A stretch of DNA of 64,000 bases from Gp13-AA77 sp035949375 (GTDB lineage: Bacteria > Acidobacteriota > Terriglobia > UBA7540): NCBI GenBank assembly GCA_035949375.1, contig DASZIG010000060.1:57148-121147 (forward strand). The letters run 5' to 3'. Of this stretch, positions 41,756 through 49,990 are shown piece by piece. Each line of letters opens with the position of its first letter. Position 1 is the first letter of the stretch. The notes below the pieces were generated by a model, which saw only the letters and a program-made list of their open reading frames with translations, did not search any database and had not been told where the DNA came from. Both the position numbers and the translations under genes were made by a program.

Positions 41756-42297
41756 GATCCGAGAGTCGTATTCCCGCGAGCTCTGGGTGGAGGCGCTCCG
41801 GCCGCTGGGCCGGATCCGGGAGTTCTACGGTCAGCGCGGCTGCGATCTTCCTCCTGTTGTTTACGGGCTTGATCTCACTGACCCGCCTTGCCTCCGCGCA
41901 GCGGAACCAGGCATCCCGATTCACTTATGTCGGCGGTACTGAGAGCGCTCCGTGGGGCTGCGTGGGCGAACTCGAGCTCACCCCGGACACGTTGATCTAC
42001 AAGTGCGGTCAATACACGGTCAAAGCGCCTTACTCTGCCATCGAGACGATGCAGTTCCGGGACGACATCCCTAGTCACATTCGGAGAATGAAGGTGAAAT
42101 GGGCGGTGAAACTGCCTCCCGGGGAGCGCGGAAACAACAAGAACCACTTTTTCATCGTTCTGTATCGCGGCGCCGGGGGTGCGCGCGTGCTTGTCTTCGA
42201 TATTCCCTCTGACCAGATGCGTCCCTACCTCGCGGAACTCGACCTCAAGGTGGGCCGCCGCGTGGAGGTCCAGAGCCACGAGAATTATGAGCCGTGA
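41752..42297 (+). CDS. Exported protein of unknown function
   Basis: 181 aa if started at TTG 41752, whose last bases overlap the upstream TGA stop (TTGA). No ATG or GTG gives a better N-terminus in the frame after the upstream gene. A hydrophobic signal spans about 25-50 (AAIFLLLFTGLISLTRLASA). The mature part contains GCVGELELTPDTLIYKCGQY, YSAIETMQFRDDIPSHIRRM and a conserved-looking HFFIVLYRGAGGARVLVFDI, which has the look of a PH-like beta fold; this is only an impression. Start confidence is low, coding confidence moderate. Confidence 0.6.
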   Translation: MRSESRIPASSGWRRSGRWAGSGSSTVSAAAIFLLLFTGLISLTRLASAQRNQASRFTYVGGTESAPWGCVGELELTPDTLIYKCGQYTVKAPYSAIETMQFRDDIPSHIRRMKVKWAVKLPPGERGNNKNHFFIVLYRGAGGARVLVFDIPSDQMRPYLAELDLKVGRRVEVQSHENYEP

Positions 42298-42350
42298 TCG
42301 TCTGGGTGTGACGCTTTGTTCGAGGCTCTTTGACGCTGGCGCGCCCGGGC

Positions 42351-43535
42351 TCAGCGCTGCTGGTAGAAATACCCGGCGCGTGCCCGCACCTTCAGGTTCG
42401 GCTTCTCAATCTCCACGTCAATGCGGTGAAAGCCGTTCTGGGCGAGGGTCGTAGGTTTGTAAGCGATCTCGTACTGCGAGTGGATCTCGGCGCTGATTTG
42501 GTTGAGCTGGTCCTCGAGCTTGTTCTTGGTCCAGTGGGAGTAGTAGACGCCGCCCGTGAATCCGGCGTAATACTCGAGCGCGTTCTTGATGAACACGGAG
42601 CTGACCGTTTCACCTGCAGCCGTCAGGATCGGAACGCCCTGAATGGGCGTGCCCCAGACGTTGGCGGAGTTCGTCGATGTGGGAACCACCCCGGGCGGCA
42701 GGGGACGCGTGACGTTAGCGTCGAGCGGATCCAGTGGGTGATCCTGCTCCGGCTCGCGCACCAGGGCCTCGGTGCGGCTCAGGTGCAGGCCGTAGATCGT
42801 CACCTCGTCGGCGGTGGCCCGGTGCACCACGTCGGCTTTGCTGTTTTCGCTGCCGTGATCGGAGCCGTCGGAGAACGCCACGATCACGCGGCGCTCGGTC
42901 TCGGGCCGGTCCTCAAGCAGTCTCATGGCCTGCATCAGGGCATCGTTCAGCCGCGCCTTCATCCCGAACCCTTCGAGCCGCCCAAGGGTCCCCTTCAACT
43001 GATCACGATCGTTCGAGAACCCTTGCAGGAGGGTGACCTTGTCGGAGACTCCCATAACCGCAGTGTGGCCGTCGGGCCCGACGAGAAGGTCGGAGAACAT
43101 CGGGCCGAGCCCCCGCAGTTGATACAGAAGGCTGGCCATGGAGTTGTCCGTTTGCACCAGGATGACCAGCGCAACCGGTTCTGACGCGACTTCGAACCGC
43201 TGCAACGGTTGTTGGACCCCGTTGTCGTAGACCTTGAAATCCTTCTCGTCAAGATCGGAGACGTACTCGCCGCTGTGATCGATCACTGTGACCGGTGTGG
43301 TCACCAGGATTGATTGCACGCGGATGTTGGGCGCCTTGGGGTTACCCTGCGACTCTGAGGCTGCCGGCTGTGCGCCTTGCGGCTGTGCAGGTTGCGCGGG
43401 CTTGGACTGAAACACGGGTTGCGCGCCGTCGGTCCCGCTTTGTGCCCGGCTGAACGAAGACCATGAGGCAACAAGGACCAGCGCGGCCAAGCCAACGCCG
43501 GTGCGACAGGCTCTTCGGGTGATCACAGCGCTCAC
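42351..43535 (-). CDS. VWFA-related domain secreted protein
   Basis: 394 aa from GTG 43535 (AGGAG 8 nt upstream). A signal segment around residues 8-30 (GVGLAALVLVASWSSFSRAQ) is followed by a Pro/Gln/Ala-rich stretch. The von Willebrand factor A-like domain has VTVIDHSGEYVSDLDEKDFK, a reduced MIDAS (VQTDNSMAS) and VIVAFSDGSDHGSENS. The C-terminus RIDVEIEKPNLKVRARAGYF matches the VWFA-related Acidobacterial domain, a family largely restricted to that phylum. It probably binds metal or protein partners outside the cytoplasm. It supports the taxonomic call. Confidence 0.92.
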   Translation of the reverse strand: MSAVITRRACRTGVGLAALVLVASWSSFSRAQSGTDGAQPVFQSKPAQPAQPQGAQPAASESQGNPKAPNIRVQSILVTTPVTVIDHSGEYVSDLDEKDFKVYDNGVQQPLQRFEVASEPVALVILVQTDNSMASLLYQLRGLGPMFSDLLVGPDGHTAVMGVSDKVTLLQGFSNDRDQLKGTLGRLEGFGMKARLNDALMQAMRLLEDRPETERRVIVAFSDGSDHGSENSKADVVHRATADEVTIYGLHLSRTEALVREPEQDHPLDPLDANVTRPLPPGVVPTSTNSANVWGTPIQGVPILTAAGETVSSVFIKNALEYYAGFTGGVYYSHWTKNKLEDQLNQISAEIHSQYEIAYKPTTLAQNGFHRIDVEIEKPNLKVRARAGYFYQQR

Positions 43536-43639
43536 CTGCAGTTCTCCTGACTCGTTGGATGAACGGTCGAAGAGGCGAGTTGCAGATAAATACAGCCGCA
43601 TCTTGAGCCGTTGAGCGTTCCGTACTGAGATTCTTGAGC

Positions 43640-43690
43640 TTCACTCGTTCGTCGTTCAATCATTCATCATTCATTGTTCATCATTCATCG
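43640..43690. repeat. 7-nt array at the 3' end of rlmB
   Basis: TTC recurs at 7- or 8-nt steps: TTCACTC, GTTCGTC, ATTCATC, ATTCATT, GTTCATC, ATTCATC. The rlmB stop at 43671 and its last codons (MNDEQ) are inside the array. Only one arm is clear. Confidence 0.7.
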
Positions 43691-44456
43691 GTGGTTTGTC
43701 GTGCCTCTGGCGCGCGGCCTCATAGAGGACCACGGCTGCGGCCACGGAGACGTTCAGCGATTCGACAGGACCATAGAGCGGGATGCGCGCCAGATCATCG
43801 CAGGTTTCGCGCACCAACCGGTGCAGGCCGTCGCCTTCGCCGCCCAGAACCAGGGCGCAGCCGCCGGAATAGTCGAGATCCAGGTACGACTTGGTGGCAG
43901 CGGCCTCGAAGCCGAAGACCCAGATATTGTGCTCCTTGAGCTCGTTCAGGGCCCGGGTGAGATTCGTGACCCGCGCCACCTTCAAGTGCTCAAGCGCTCC
44001 GGCGGCCGCATGGGCCGCGGCGGCGGTCAATCCGGCGGCGCGCCGCTCGGGGACCACGATTCCATGAGCGCCGGCCGCGACGGCCGTGCGGGCCACCGCG
44101 CCCAGGTTGGCCGGATCCTCCACCCCGTCGAGCGCCACCAGCAGCGGCGCCGGCGAGGCGCCGGCCAGGGCCTCGAGATCGTCATAAGCCTTGGCCGCGC
44201 ACACGGCCACCACGTTCTGATGCTGCGGGCTGCCTGCCGCGCGTTCGACGGCGATGTCGGGGGCAAAACGAATCGGAACGCCGCGCGCGCGCGCGAGTTG
44301 CATGATCTCTTCCACGCGCGGCGAATGATGGCCCTGCGCCACCAGCAGGTGGTCGACGGGGCGCGAGCCCAGGGCTTCCTTGACGGCGTTAATGCCGTAA
44401 AGCGTATCCAGCCGTTCAGCGGTCACGCGCCCTGCCGGCTTGAGGAACTCTTTCAT
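43671..44456 (-). CDS. rlmB: TrmH family RNA methyltransferase, RlmB-like
   Basis: SPOUT-fold enzyme methylating the 2'-OH of a guanosine in 23S rRNA by homology; 261 aa from ATG 44456. The N-terminal substrate-binding domain begins RLDTLYGINAVKEALGSRPV. The three SPOUT motifs are LDGVEDPANLGAVARTA, VLGGEGDGLHRLV and IPLYGPVESLNVSVAAAVVL, forming the knot and SAM site. An ATG at 44507 would add 17 atypical residues. The C-terminal five residues come from a 7-nt repeat array. Exact tRNA versus rRNA specificity is not proven by sequence. Confidence 0.9.
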   Translation of the reverse strand: MKEFLKPAGRVTAERLDTLYGINAVKEALGSRPVDHLLVAQGHHSPRVEEIMQLARARGVPIRFAPDIAVERAAGSPQHQNVVAVCAAKAYDDLEALAGASPAPLLVALDGVEDPANLGAVARTAVAAGAHGIVVPERRAAGLTAAAAHAAAGALEHLKVARVTNLTRALNELKEHNIWVFGFEAAATKSYLDLDYSGGCALVLGGEGDGLHRLVRETCDDLARIPLYGPVESLNVSVAAAVVLYEAARQRHDKPPMNDEQ

Positions 44457-44549
44457 GAAGGCGCCTGAGGCCGCGGCCGGCCGGCGATTTTGGATGTGAG
44501 AAGGCAACCCTGCGAAGCGCTTTTCAAGAACACCGGCAGCGATTCCCGG

Positions 44550-45359
44550 TTAGAAATCTGCGCCCGCGGCGCTGACGGGCGCAACTGTCTCTCCCTCGGG
44601 GCGGCTCGGCGCCGGGACCTTCAGGCTGGCCGCCCAGCCGGAAAGGCGCCTCAGGCTCGGGTAGTCCGTGCGATCCGCCTGCAGCGGAGTGATCGAGATC
44701 TCATGCGCGATGATGGCGGAGTAGTCAGATTCCGGTTCCACGTTCTCGAGGGCCACCTGTTCATCCTGCCAGTAGTAAGGGCGCCCGCGCGGGTCGTGCT
44801 TCTCGTGGACGACGTTCTGCGTGATCTTGCGGCTTTGGCACGTGAAGCGCACGCCGCGGACGTCGCCGCGCGGCACGTTTACGTTTAGCATCACGCCCGG
44901 CGGAAGCCCCTCCCGCAGCACGTGGGCGGCGAGTTCGGCCGCAAACGCCGCCGCCGCCGAAAAGTCGAGATTCTGGCGCGAAGCGAGCGACATGGCGATG
45001 GCCGGCACGCCGTGCAGCGTGGCTTCGAGGGCGCCCGCCACGGTGCCCGAGTAAATCAGGTTTTCGCCCAGGTTGGCGCCGGGATTGATGCCGGAGACCA
45101 CCAGGTCGGGAGGCGACTTCATTAACTGGTGCAGTGCCAGAATGACGGCGTCCGCGGGCGTGCCGGAGACGGCGTAGTGGCGCTCGTCGATGGCGTAGAC
45201 GCGCAGCGGGGAATGGATGGTGATGGACTGGCTGGTGGCGCTGCGCTCCGAATCCGGGGCCACCACAAGCACGTCACCGAGCGGCTGCAGCGCCTTTTCG
45301 AGCGCCTTCAATCCGTCGGCATGGATGCCGTCGTCATTGGTTACGAGAATTCGGGTCAT
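44550..45359 (-). CDS. surE: 5'/3'-nucleotidase SurE
   Basis: Metal-dependent nucleoside monophosphate phosphatase; 269 aa. The family start ILVTNDDGIHADGLKALEKA has the metal-binding Asp pair, followed by VVAPDSERSATSQSITIH, SGTPADAVILAL, and VVSGINPGANLGENLIYSGT. The C-terminal about 25 residues (KVPAPSRPEGETVAPVSAAG) are a disordered extension. It lies upstream of rlmB on the same strand, 93 nt apart. Confidence 0.95.
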   Translation of the reverse strand: MTRILVTNDDGIHADGLKALEKALQPLGDVLVVAPDSERSATSQSITIHSPLRVYAIDERHYAVSGTPADAVILALHQLMKSPPDLVVSGINPGANLGENLIYSGTVAGALEATLHGVPAIAMSLASRQNLDFSAAAAFAAELAAHVLREGLPPGVMLNVNVPRGDVRGVRFTCQSRKITQNVVHEKHDPRGRPYYWQDEQVALENVEPESDYSAIIAHEISITPLQADRTDYPSLRRLSGWAASLKVPAPSRPEGETVAPVSAAGADF

Positions 45360-45579
45360 GTAATGGACTACGCACGATCACTGTTTCGGCAGGTGCGCTC
45401 AGAAACCAGTTTAGCACGGGATGCACGCGCCGGCCTCTTAGCCGCGGGTTCACCCGAGCCCGGGCCTTCGATCTGACTGGCCAAGTTCAAGGGGAGGGCT
45501 GGACACGTCGCTGCGCCGATGGTATTCGCGCGTGGCGATGACATACAGAATAATGCTCGCAACCACCCGCCAATAGCGC
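45360..45579. other. Spacer between surE and the carbonic anhydrase gene
   Basis: The whole gap to the next gene is about 340 bp. No gene or strong structure is seen in this part; the promoter at 45580-45608 occupies the right side. Confidence 0.3.
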
Positions 45580-45608
45580 TTGTGTTTGATGTTGCTCAAG
45601 CATATAGT
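45580..45608 (+). promoter_or_regulatory. Probable sigma-70-type promoter of the carbonic anhydrase gene
   Basis: TTGTGT at 45580-45585 and TATAGT at 45603-45608 are separated by 17 bp. The gene starts about 90 bp downstream, at 45700. Confidence 0.5.
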
Positions 45609-45699
45609 GTCGGCCGGAAGAAGATCGCACGATTGAAAGTTCGGATTAGGCATGCGGAACGGGTCATGCCTTAGCCCGAATCAAAAAGGGAGAAACTTG

Positions 45700-46572
45700 A
45701 TGCTCAAGCCGGTTAGAACAATCCTGCTCGTCGGGTTCGCGGTATGCGGCCTTTCCGTAAGCAGCTTCGCCCAGATGTCGGTCAACCCCTCTACGTGGTC
45801 GTATGGCGCCTTTAATGGCCCCCCGTACTGGGCGCAGGAGATTCCACAGTCTTGCGCTCAGCCGGCGCCGCCAGCGCCGGCAACCCAGCAGTCGCCGATT
45901 ACCATTGCCGGTACTTTTACGCAGATCAGTGATCAGATTACGTTCAACTATAACTCCCCTCCCAGTGGCCAATCCGAATACGTGGTGTACAACAACTACG
46001 CTGTCGAGGTCGAAGCCCAAAACGGCCAGACGATGAACAGTACGGTCACCTATGAGAATGATACCTATACGTTGCAAAACGTCCACTTCCACTTTCCGGC
46101 CGAACACGCGACTCCCGAAATCCCTTCTGGCCAGGCCGTCGTGGAAGTACATTTTGTTAACAAGGATGCGAGCGGGAACGTGTTGGTCATCGCGATCCTG
46201 GGGAAAATAGGCAACACGAACGGGACCATCGGTACAATCTGGGGCAGTCTCCCATCTTCATATGGCGGGCACGGCGCGGTGTCTATAAACCCCATAAAAT
46301 TGACGCCCGACGAGGGCGCGGGGGACACGACCAAGCTGAATTACTACAAGTATAAGGGTTCCTTGACGGTGCCGCCCTGCACGGGAGGAGTCACATGGTT
46401 GGTGTTGAAGAGGTATATTCAAGTTTCGCAGGCGCAGCTAAACAACACGATTCAGTGCAACACTTTCAAATACCTTCCGGGTCCGCCTCCACTCTCGGGT
46501 TGCCAAAATGCCCGGCCAGCGCAAACCCTGCTAAGCGGTACGACGATAAGCGACACCAGCTTCCCGCAGTGA
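45700..46572 (+). CDS. Exported alpha-class carbonic anhydrase
   Basis: Zinc enzyme hydrating CO2, acting outside the cytoplasm; 290 aa. ATG 45700 has GGGAG 7 nt upstream; the longer frame back to 45652 lacks one. The signal peptide is residues 1-25 (TILLVGFAVCGLSVSSFAQ). Family landmarks: WSYGAFNGPPYWAQ, QQSPITI, zinc ligands His129 and His131 (VHFHFPAEH) and His151 (VEVHFVNKD), then YKYKGSLTVPPCTGGVTWLV. The coding sequence appears less G+C-rich than its neighbours, which may mean a later acquisition. Confidence 0.92.
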   Translation: MLKPVRTILLVGFAVCGLSVSSFAQMSVNPSTWSYGAFNGPPYWAQEIPQSCAQPAPPAPATQQSPITIAGTFTQISDQITFNYNSPPSGQSEYVVYNNYAVEVEAQNGQTMNSTVTYENDTYTLQNVHFHFPAEHATPEIPSGQAVVEVHFVNKDASGNVLVIAILGKIGNTNGTIGTIWGSLPSSYGGHGAVSINPIKLTPDEGAGDTTKLNYYKYKGSLTVPPCTGGVTWLVLKRYIQVSQAQLNNTIQCNTFKYLPGPPPLSGCQNARPAQTLLSGTTISDTSFPQ

Positions 46573-46618
46573 AGCGTCGCTTTGTCGCACCCACGCGATT
46601 TGTCTAAACCTCGCCCGG

Positions 46619-46951
46619 CTATCGCGCCGCAGCGCGATTCCGCATCTCGCGCCGGAGGACTTGGTTCATGTAGGTCTGGTACTTTCCGCCCCGCGACCGG
46701 AACCAAGCCAACACGTCGGCATCCACGCGCAAGCCGATCTGCTGCTTCACCGGACGATAGAATCTTCCCACATGAATTTCAGGCGGGAAGGGCACCACGG
46801 CTGGAGCGTCAGAGTAATCGATGGCGGAATCCGGCATGCGGGCGAGCGCCTTGATCTCCGCCGGCCCGCGCTTACTGATGGGACGGGTAAAGACCCTGCT
46901 CGCGGGAATCCGCTTTTCTTGCCGAGATGATCCGGATTGCTTCTTCGCCAT
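46619..46951 (-). CDS. brnA: BrnA antitoxin
   Basis: 110 aa. The C-terminal half has the BrnA pattern: KQQIGLRVDADVLAWFRSRG and YQTYMNQVLRREM, a ribbon-helix-helix-like DNA-binding segment. The middle has the short PDSAIDYSDAP motif seen in the family. BrnA neutralises the ribonuclease BrnT and represses the operon. ATG 46951 has GGAGGA directly upstream and lies inside the 3' part of brnT, the usual overlap. The partner toxin is frameshifted, so this antitoxin is orphaned. Confidence 0.85.
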   Translation of the reverse strand: MAKKQSGSSRQEKRIPASRVFTRPISKRGPAEIKALARMPDSAIDYSDAPAVVPFPPEIHVGRFYRPVKQQIGLRVDADVLAWFRSRGGKYQTYMNQVLRREMRNRAAAR

Positions 46952-47157
46952 TTTCCTCCTCCACCGCGTGAGCGACGAGCATCAGAACAGCGCCCCCGGC
47001 GGAACCCGATCGTGTGCCAGCGCCCCTCGCCCTCAATTACTCGCTCAACATACGAAACGGCGTTGCGATCATTGAACACGCGCGCGGCGACCTCGAACGA
47101 GACGCCATGCTTTCGTCGGTTAATCCGATCCTTCTTCGGATCCCAGGCGAAAACCAT
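46872..47157 (-). pseudogene. brnT: BrnT toxin gene, frameshifted
   Basis: From ATG 47157 the frame reads FAWDPKKDRINRRKHGVSFE and AARVFNDRNAVSYVERVIEG, a typical BrnT ribonuclease N-terminus, up to WHTIG. There the frame breaks near 47008. One base over, the family continues as SAGGAVLMLVAHAVEEENGE and EAIRIISARKA, ending at stop 46872. Dropping a single T after GGG would restore the frame. The toxin as read lacks its second half, including the ISARKA segment that forms part of the RelE-like core. Confidence 0.82.
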
Positions 47158-47372
47158 TGTATATTCAATCTCGTATCACATCGCCACTCGGGACTGCATC
47201 CGGATTCAGGAACAACAAGCGACGCCCGCACGCGGGGCGTGCCGTGAAAAACGGGGCTTGGTGTGACTGGGCATTCCGCGCGGCAGGTCGACCGAAGTCA
47301 CCGCGACGATCGCGCACGGCCAAGCCAGCGAGCGATAGTCAAGAGGCAGTTCCGGCCGCTACCCGACTCGGC

Positions 47373-49058
47373 TTACACGTTGCCGCGCTTCATCTCGCCC
47401 ATCAGGTAGTCCATGGAGCGTACGCAGAGGGTCATGATGGTCAGGGTGGGATTCTGGCAGGCCGTGGACGTGAAGCCTGCGCCGTCGCACACGAAGACGT
47501 TCTTCACGTCGTGAGTTTGCTGGAACTGGTTCAGGACTGACTTCTTGGGATCATTGCCCATGCGCGCGATGCCCACCTCGTGGATCGCCCATCCCGGGCT
47601 CGAGGGGTGCTCGTTCTTGCGCACGTTCTTCGCTCCGGCGGCTTCCATCATCTCGGCGGCGGACTCGGCCATGTCTTTCACCATGGCGGTTTCGTTGTCG
47701 CCGTAGGTCATGTGGATGCGCAGCACGGGAATTCCAAAGGTGTCTTTCACTTCAGGATCGATTTCGACGAAATTTTCCTGGCGCGCCAGGCACTCGCCGA
47801 AGCCGCCGATGCCCACATACGACTGGCTTTGCCAGAGAGCTTCCTTGTAGGCCTTGCCGAAGCCCACGGCTCCCCAGTTGAAGCCCGACCCGCCGCCGCC
47901 CTCGTAGCCGTAGCCTCGCAGAAAGTCCTTGGACTTGGGGACGCCGGGCAGGTTGCGGAAGCGAGCCACGTACAAGCCGGCCGGCCGGTTCGGCCCGTTG
48001 ATGCTGGGCTTGCCGGCGATGTCCGGAAACTCGCCGCTGGCGCCGCCGCCCATGATGTGGTCCATCAGGTAATGTCCGAGCACGCCGCTCGAGTTTCCGA
48101 GTCCGTTCGGATACTGCGAATTAGCCGAGTTCAGCAGGATGCGCACGGACTCGAGCGCCTGCGCGCAGAGCACAACCGCGCGGGCGTTGACCTCCTGCGG
48201 CTGGCGTGTGACGCGATCGATATAGAGAACGCCCCGTGCGCGATTGCGTTCCTTGTCCATCAAAACCTGGTAGCCCATGGCGTTGTGAATGTGCGTGCAG
48301 TTGCCGGACTTCACGGCGTCCGCCACGGTGGTGAAGGCCGAATTGAAATAGGAGTGCGTCACGCAGCCGCGCTCGCAAGGGCCGCAGTAGTGGCAGGCGG
48401 CGCGCCCGTTGATGGCCTTGGTCAGGTTGGCGCTGCGCGTCGGCATCGGCACCCAGCCTAGTTTCTCCTTCACGCGGTTCCGGAATTGCGCTTCGACGCA
48501 GGTCAGGGGCATGGCCGGCTGGAAATGGCCGTCGGGCAGGTGCGGCAGTCCCTGGGCATCGCCGCAGATGCCGACGTATTCTTCCACCAGGTCGTAGTAA
48601 GGCTCCAGATCCTTGTAGCTGATCGGCCAGTCTTCGCCGTAGCCGTCGCGCGAGGCGGCCTTGAAGTCGAGATCGCTCAAACGCAGGCTGACGCGCCCCC
48701 ACACATTGGTGCGGCCGCCGGTCATCCGCAACCGTCCCTGCCAACTGAAGGGCTTGTTCTCGCCGGTGGTGTAAGGCTCGTCGAGATCGTTGGCGAACCA
48801 GTCGTAGTTGTACTCCATGCAGGCGTAGCAGTCCTTCTGGATGGGGCGGGTCTTGCGAATCACGGAATCGGCCTGATCGCGATATTTCAATTCGAAGGCG
48901 GGCTTATGCTCGCTGAAATTCGCATCCGACTGCGGCCGGCCGCAATCCACCAGCGCCACCTTGAGCCCCGCTTCGGACAAGCGCTTGCATGCCCACCCTC
49001 CCGATGCGCCGGAACCGACCACCGCCACGTCAAACATCGTCTTCGATTGGTCTGCCAT
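47373..49058 (-). CDS. GMC family oxidoreductase (gluconate 2-dehydrogenase flavoprotein-like)
   Basis: FAD-dependent sugar or alcohol dehydrogenase; 561 aa. The N-terminal Rossmann site is VAVVGSGASGGWACKRLSEA, with MTGGRTNVWGRVSLR following. Cys-rich CHYCGPCERGC (C-X2-C-X2-C-X3-C) and CYACMEYNYD are seen in this subfamily. The C-terminal GMC signature includes GWAIHEVGIARMGNDPKKSV and NPTLTIMTLCVRSMDYLM. A subunit 3-type gene is divergently placed 165 bp away; together they could form a membrane or periplasmic dehydrogenase feeding the respiratory chain. The true substrate is unknown. Confidence 0.9.
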   Translation of the reverse strand: MADQSKTMFDVAVVGSGASGGWACKRLSEAGLKVALVDCGRPQSDANFSEHKPAFELKYRDQADSVIRKTRPIQKDCYACMEYNYDWFANDLDEPYTTGENKPFSWQGRLRMTGGRTNVWGRVSLRLSDLDFKAASRDGYGEDWPISYKDLEPYYDLVEEYVGICGDAQGLPHLPDGHFQPAMPLTCVEAQFRNRVKEKLGWVPMPTRSANLTKAINGRAACHYCGPCERGCVTHSYFNSAFTTVADAVKSGNCTHIHNAMGYQVLMDKERNRARGVLYIDRVTRQPQEVNARAVVLCAQALESVRILLNSANSQYPNGLGNSSGVLGHYLMDHIMGGGASGEFPDIAGKPSINGPNRPAGLYVARFRNLPGVPKSKDFLRGYGYEGGGGSGFNWGAVGFGKAYKEALWQSQSYVGIGGFGECLARQENFVEIDPEVKDTFGIPVLRIHMTYGDNETAMVKDMAESAAEMMEAAGAKNVRKNEHPSSPGWAIHEVGIARMGNDPKKSVLNQFQQTHDVKNVFVCDGAGFTSTACQNPTLTIMTLCVRSMDYLMGEMKRGNV

Positions 49059-49223
49059 ATGAGTCCTCTCATGCCTCCGAGGAATTGATCATACGCCAAT
49101 TCAGGCGCGAATTTCGACGATTCGCTGACCCGTACGTCCTTCCTTGTTAAGTTGCCAGTGGAATGATAGCATCGGACCGAGGCGCTCAAAGAGGAGCGCA
49201 ATTCGCCTGAAGGCAGGGTTGCC

Positions 49224-49928
49224 ATGAAAGACTCACCGTTCGAGATGCCGGAGAACAATCAGACCCGCGAGGCGCGTGGTCCGAGCCGCCGCCAGGTGGT
49301 TCAAACCCTGCTCGGAGGCGCCGCCGCCGGACTCGGGTCCGGTCTGGCTTTCCCGGGTGTGGCTGCCGGTCACCCGATCCACAAGCACCTGACCAGCGAC
49401 ACCGCTGTAGCCGCCGCCGGCGCTCAGGCCGCCGATGCCGATTGGCAGCCGGCATTTTTCGATGCTCACCAGAACGAGACGCTGATCGTACTCTCCGAGC
49501 TCATCATCCCCAACTCCGGACAGGCGCAAGTGAACCGGTTTATCGACACGCTGATCTCGGTGGACACGCCCGAGAACCAGAAGAAGCTGATCGCGTCGCT
49601 CAGCGCCTTCGACCACGAGGCGATTTCGAGCCACAGCCAGCCCTTCAAGGACCTGACCGCGGAACAGCAGGTCGCCATCCTGACGGCGGCCTCGACCGGC
49701 GAGCCTTCCCAGACGGGCGCCGGTGGGCGGCGGCGCCGGCGGCCGGTCCCGCCGCGAGCTGGTACCACGGCCGCTGCGCTCACCATGCGCGATCACTTTG
49801 ACGACATCAAGGGTTGGGTCAGCGGCGCGTTCTACTCGTCAGAGGTCGGGATGAAGGAACTCGGTTGGACCGGCCAGGTGGCCTGGGACAGCTATCCGGG
49901 CTGCGACCATCCCGAAGGACACACATAG
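49224..49928 (+). CDS. Gluconate 2-dehydrogenase subunit 3 family protein with Tat signal
   Basis: 234 aa. A twin-arginine export signal is visible: PSRRQVVQTLLGGAAAGLGS. The mature part matches subunit 3: HQNETLIVLSELIIPNSGQA, VNRFIDTLISVDTPENQKK and the C-terminal FYSSEVGMKELGWTGQVAWD then YPGCDHPEGH. Subunit 3 helps export or assemble the flavoprotein subunit. A Gly/Arg-rich insert (GAGGRRRRRPVPPRAGTT) is unusual. It is divergent from the GMC oxidoreductase, and the shared spacer probably holds both promoters (a TTGTTA/TAGCAT pair with 17-bp spacing at 49144-49172 would suit this gene). Confidence 0.88.
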   Translation: MKDSPFEMPENNQTREARGPSRRQVVQTLLGGAAAGLGSGLAFPGVAAGHPIHKHLTSDTAVAAAGAQAADADWQPAFFDAHQNETLIVLSELIIPNSGQAQVNRFIDTLISVDTPENQKKLIASLSAFDHEAISSHSQPFKDLTAEQQVAILTAASTGEPSQTGAGGRRRRRPVPPRAGTTAAALTMRDHFDDIKGWVSGAFYSSEVGMKELGWTGQVAWDSYPGCDHPEGHT

Positions 49929-49990
49929 CCTCGGCCCATCCAGACGAAGCCTCGCCTTAGAAGCGTATCCGGGCACTTTCATCAACACTG

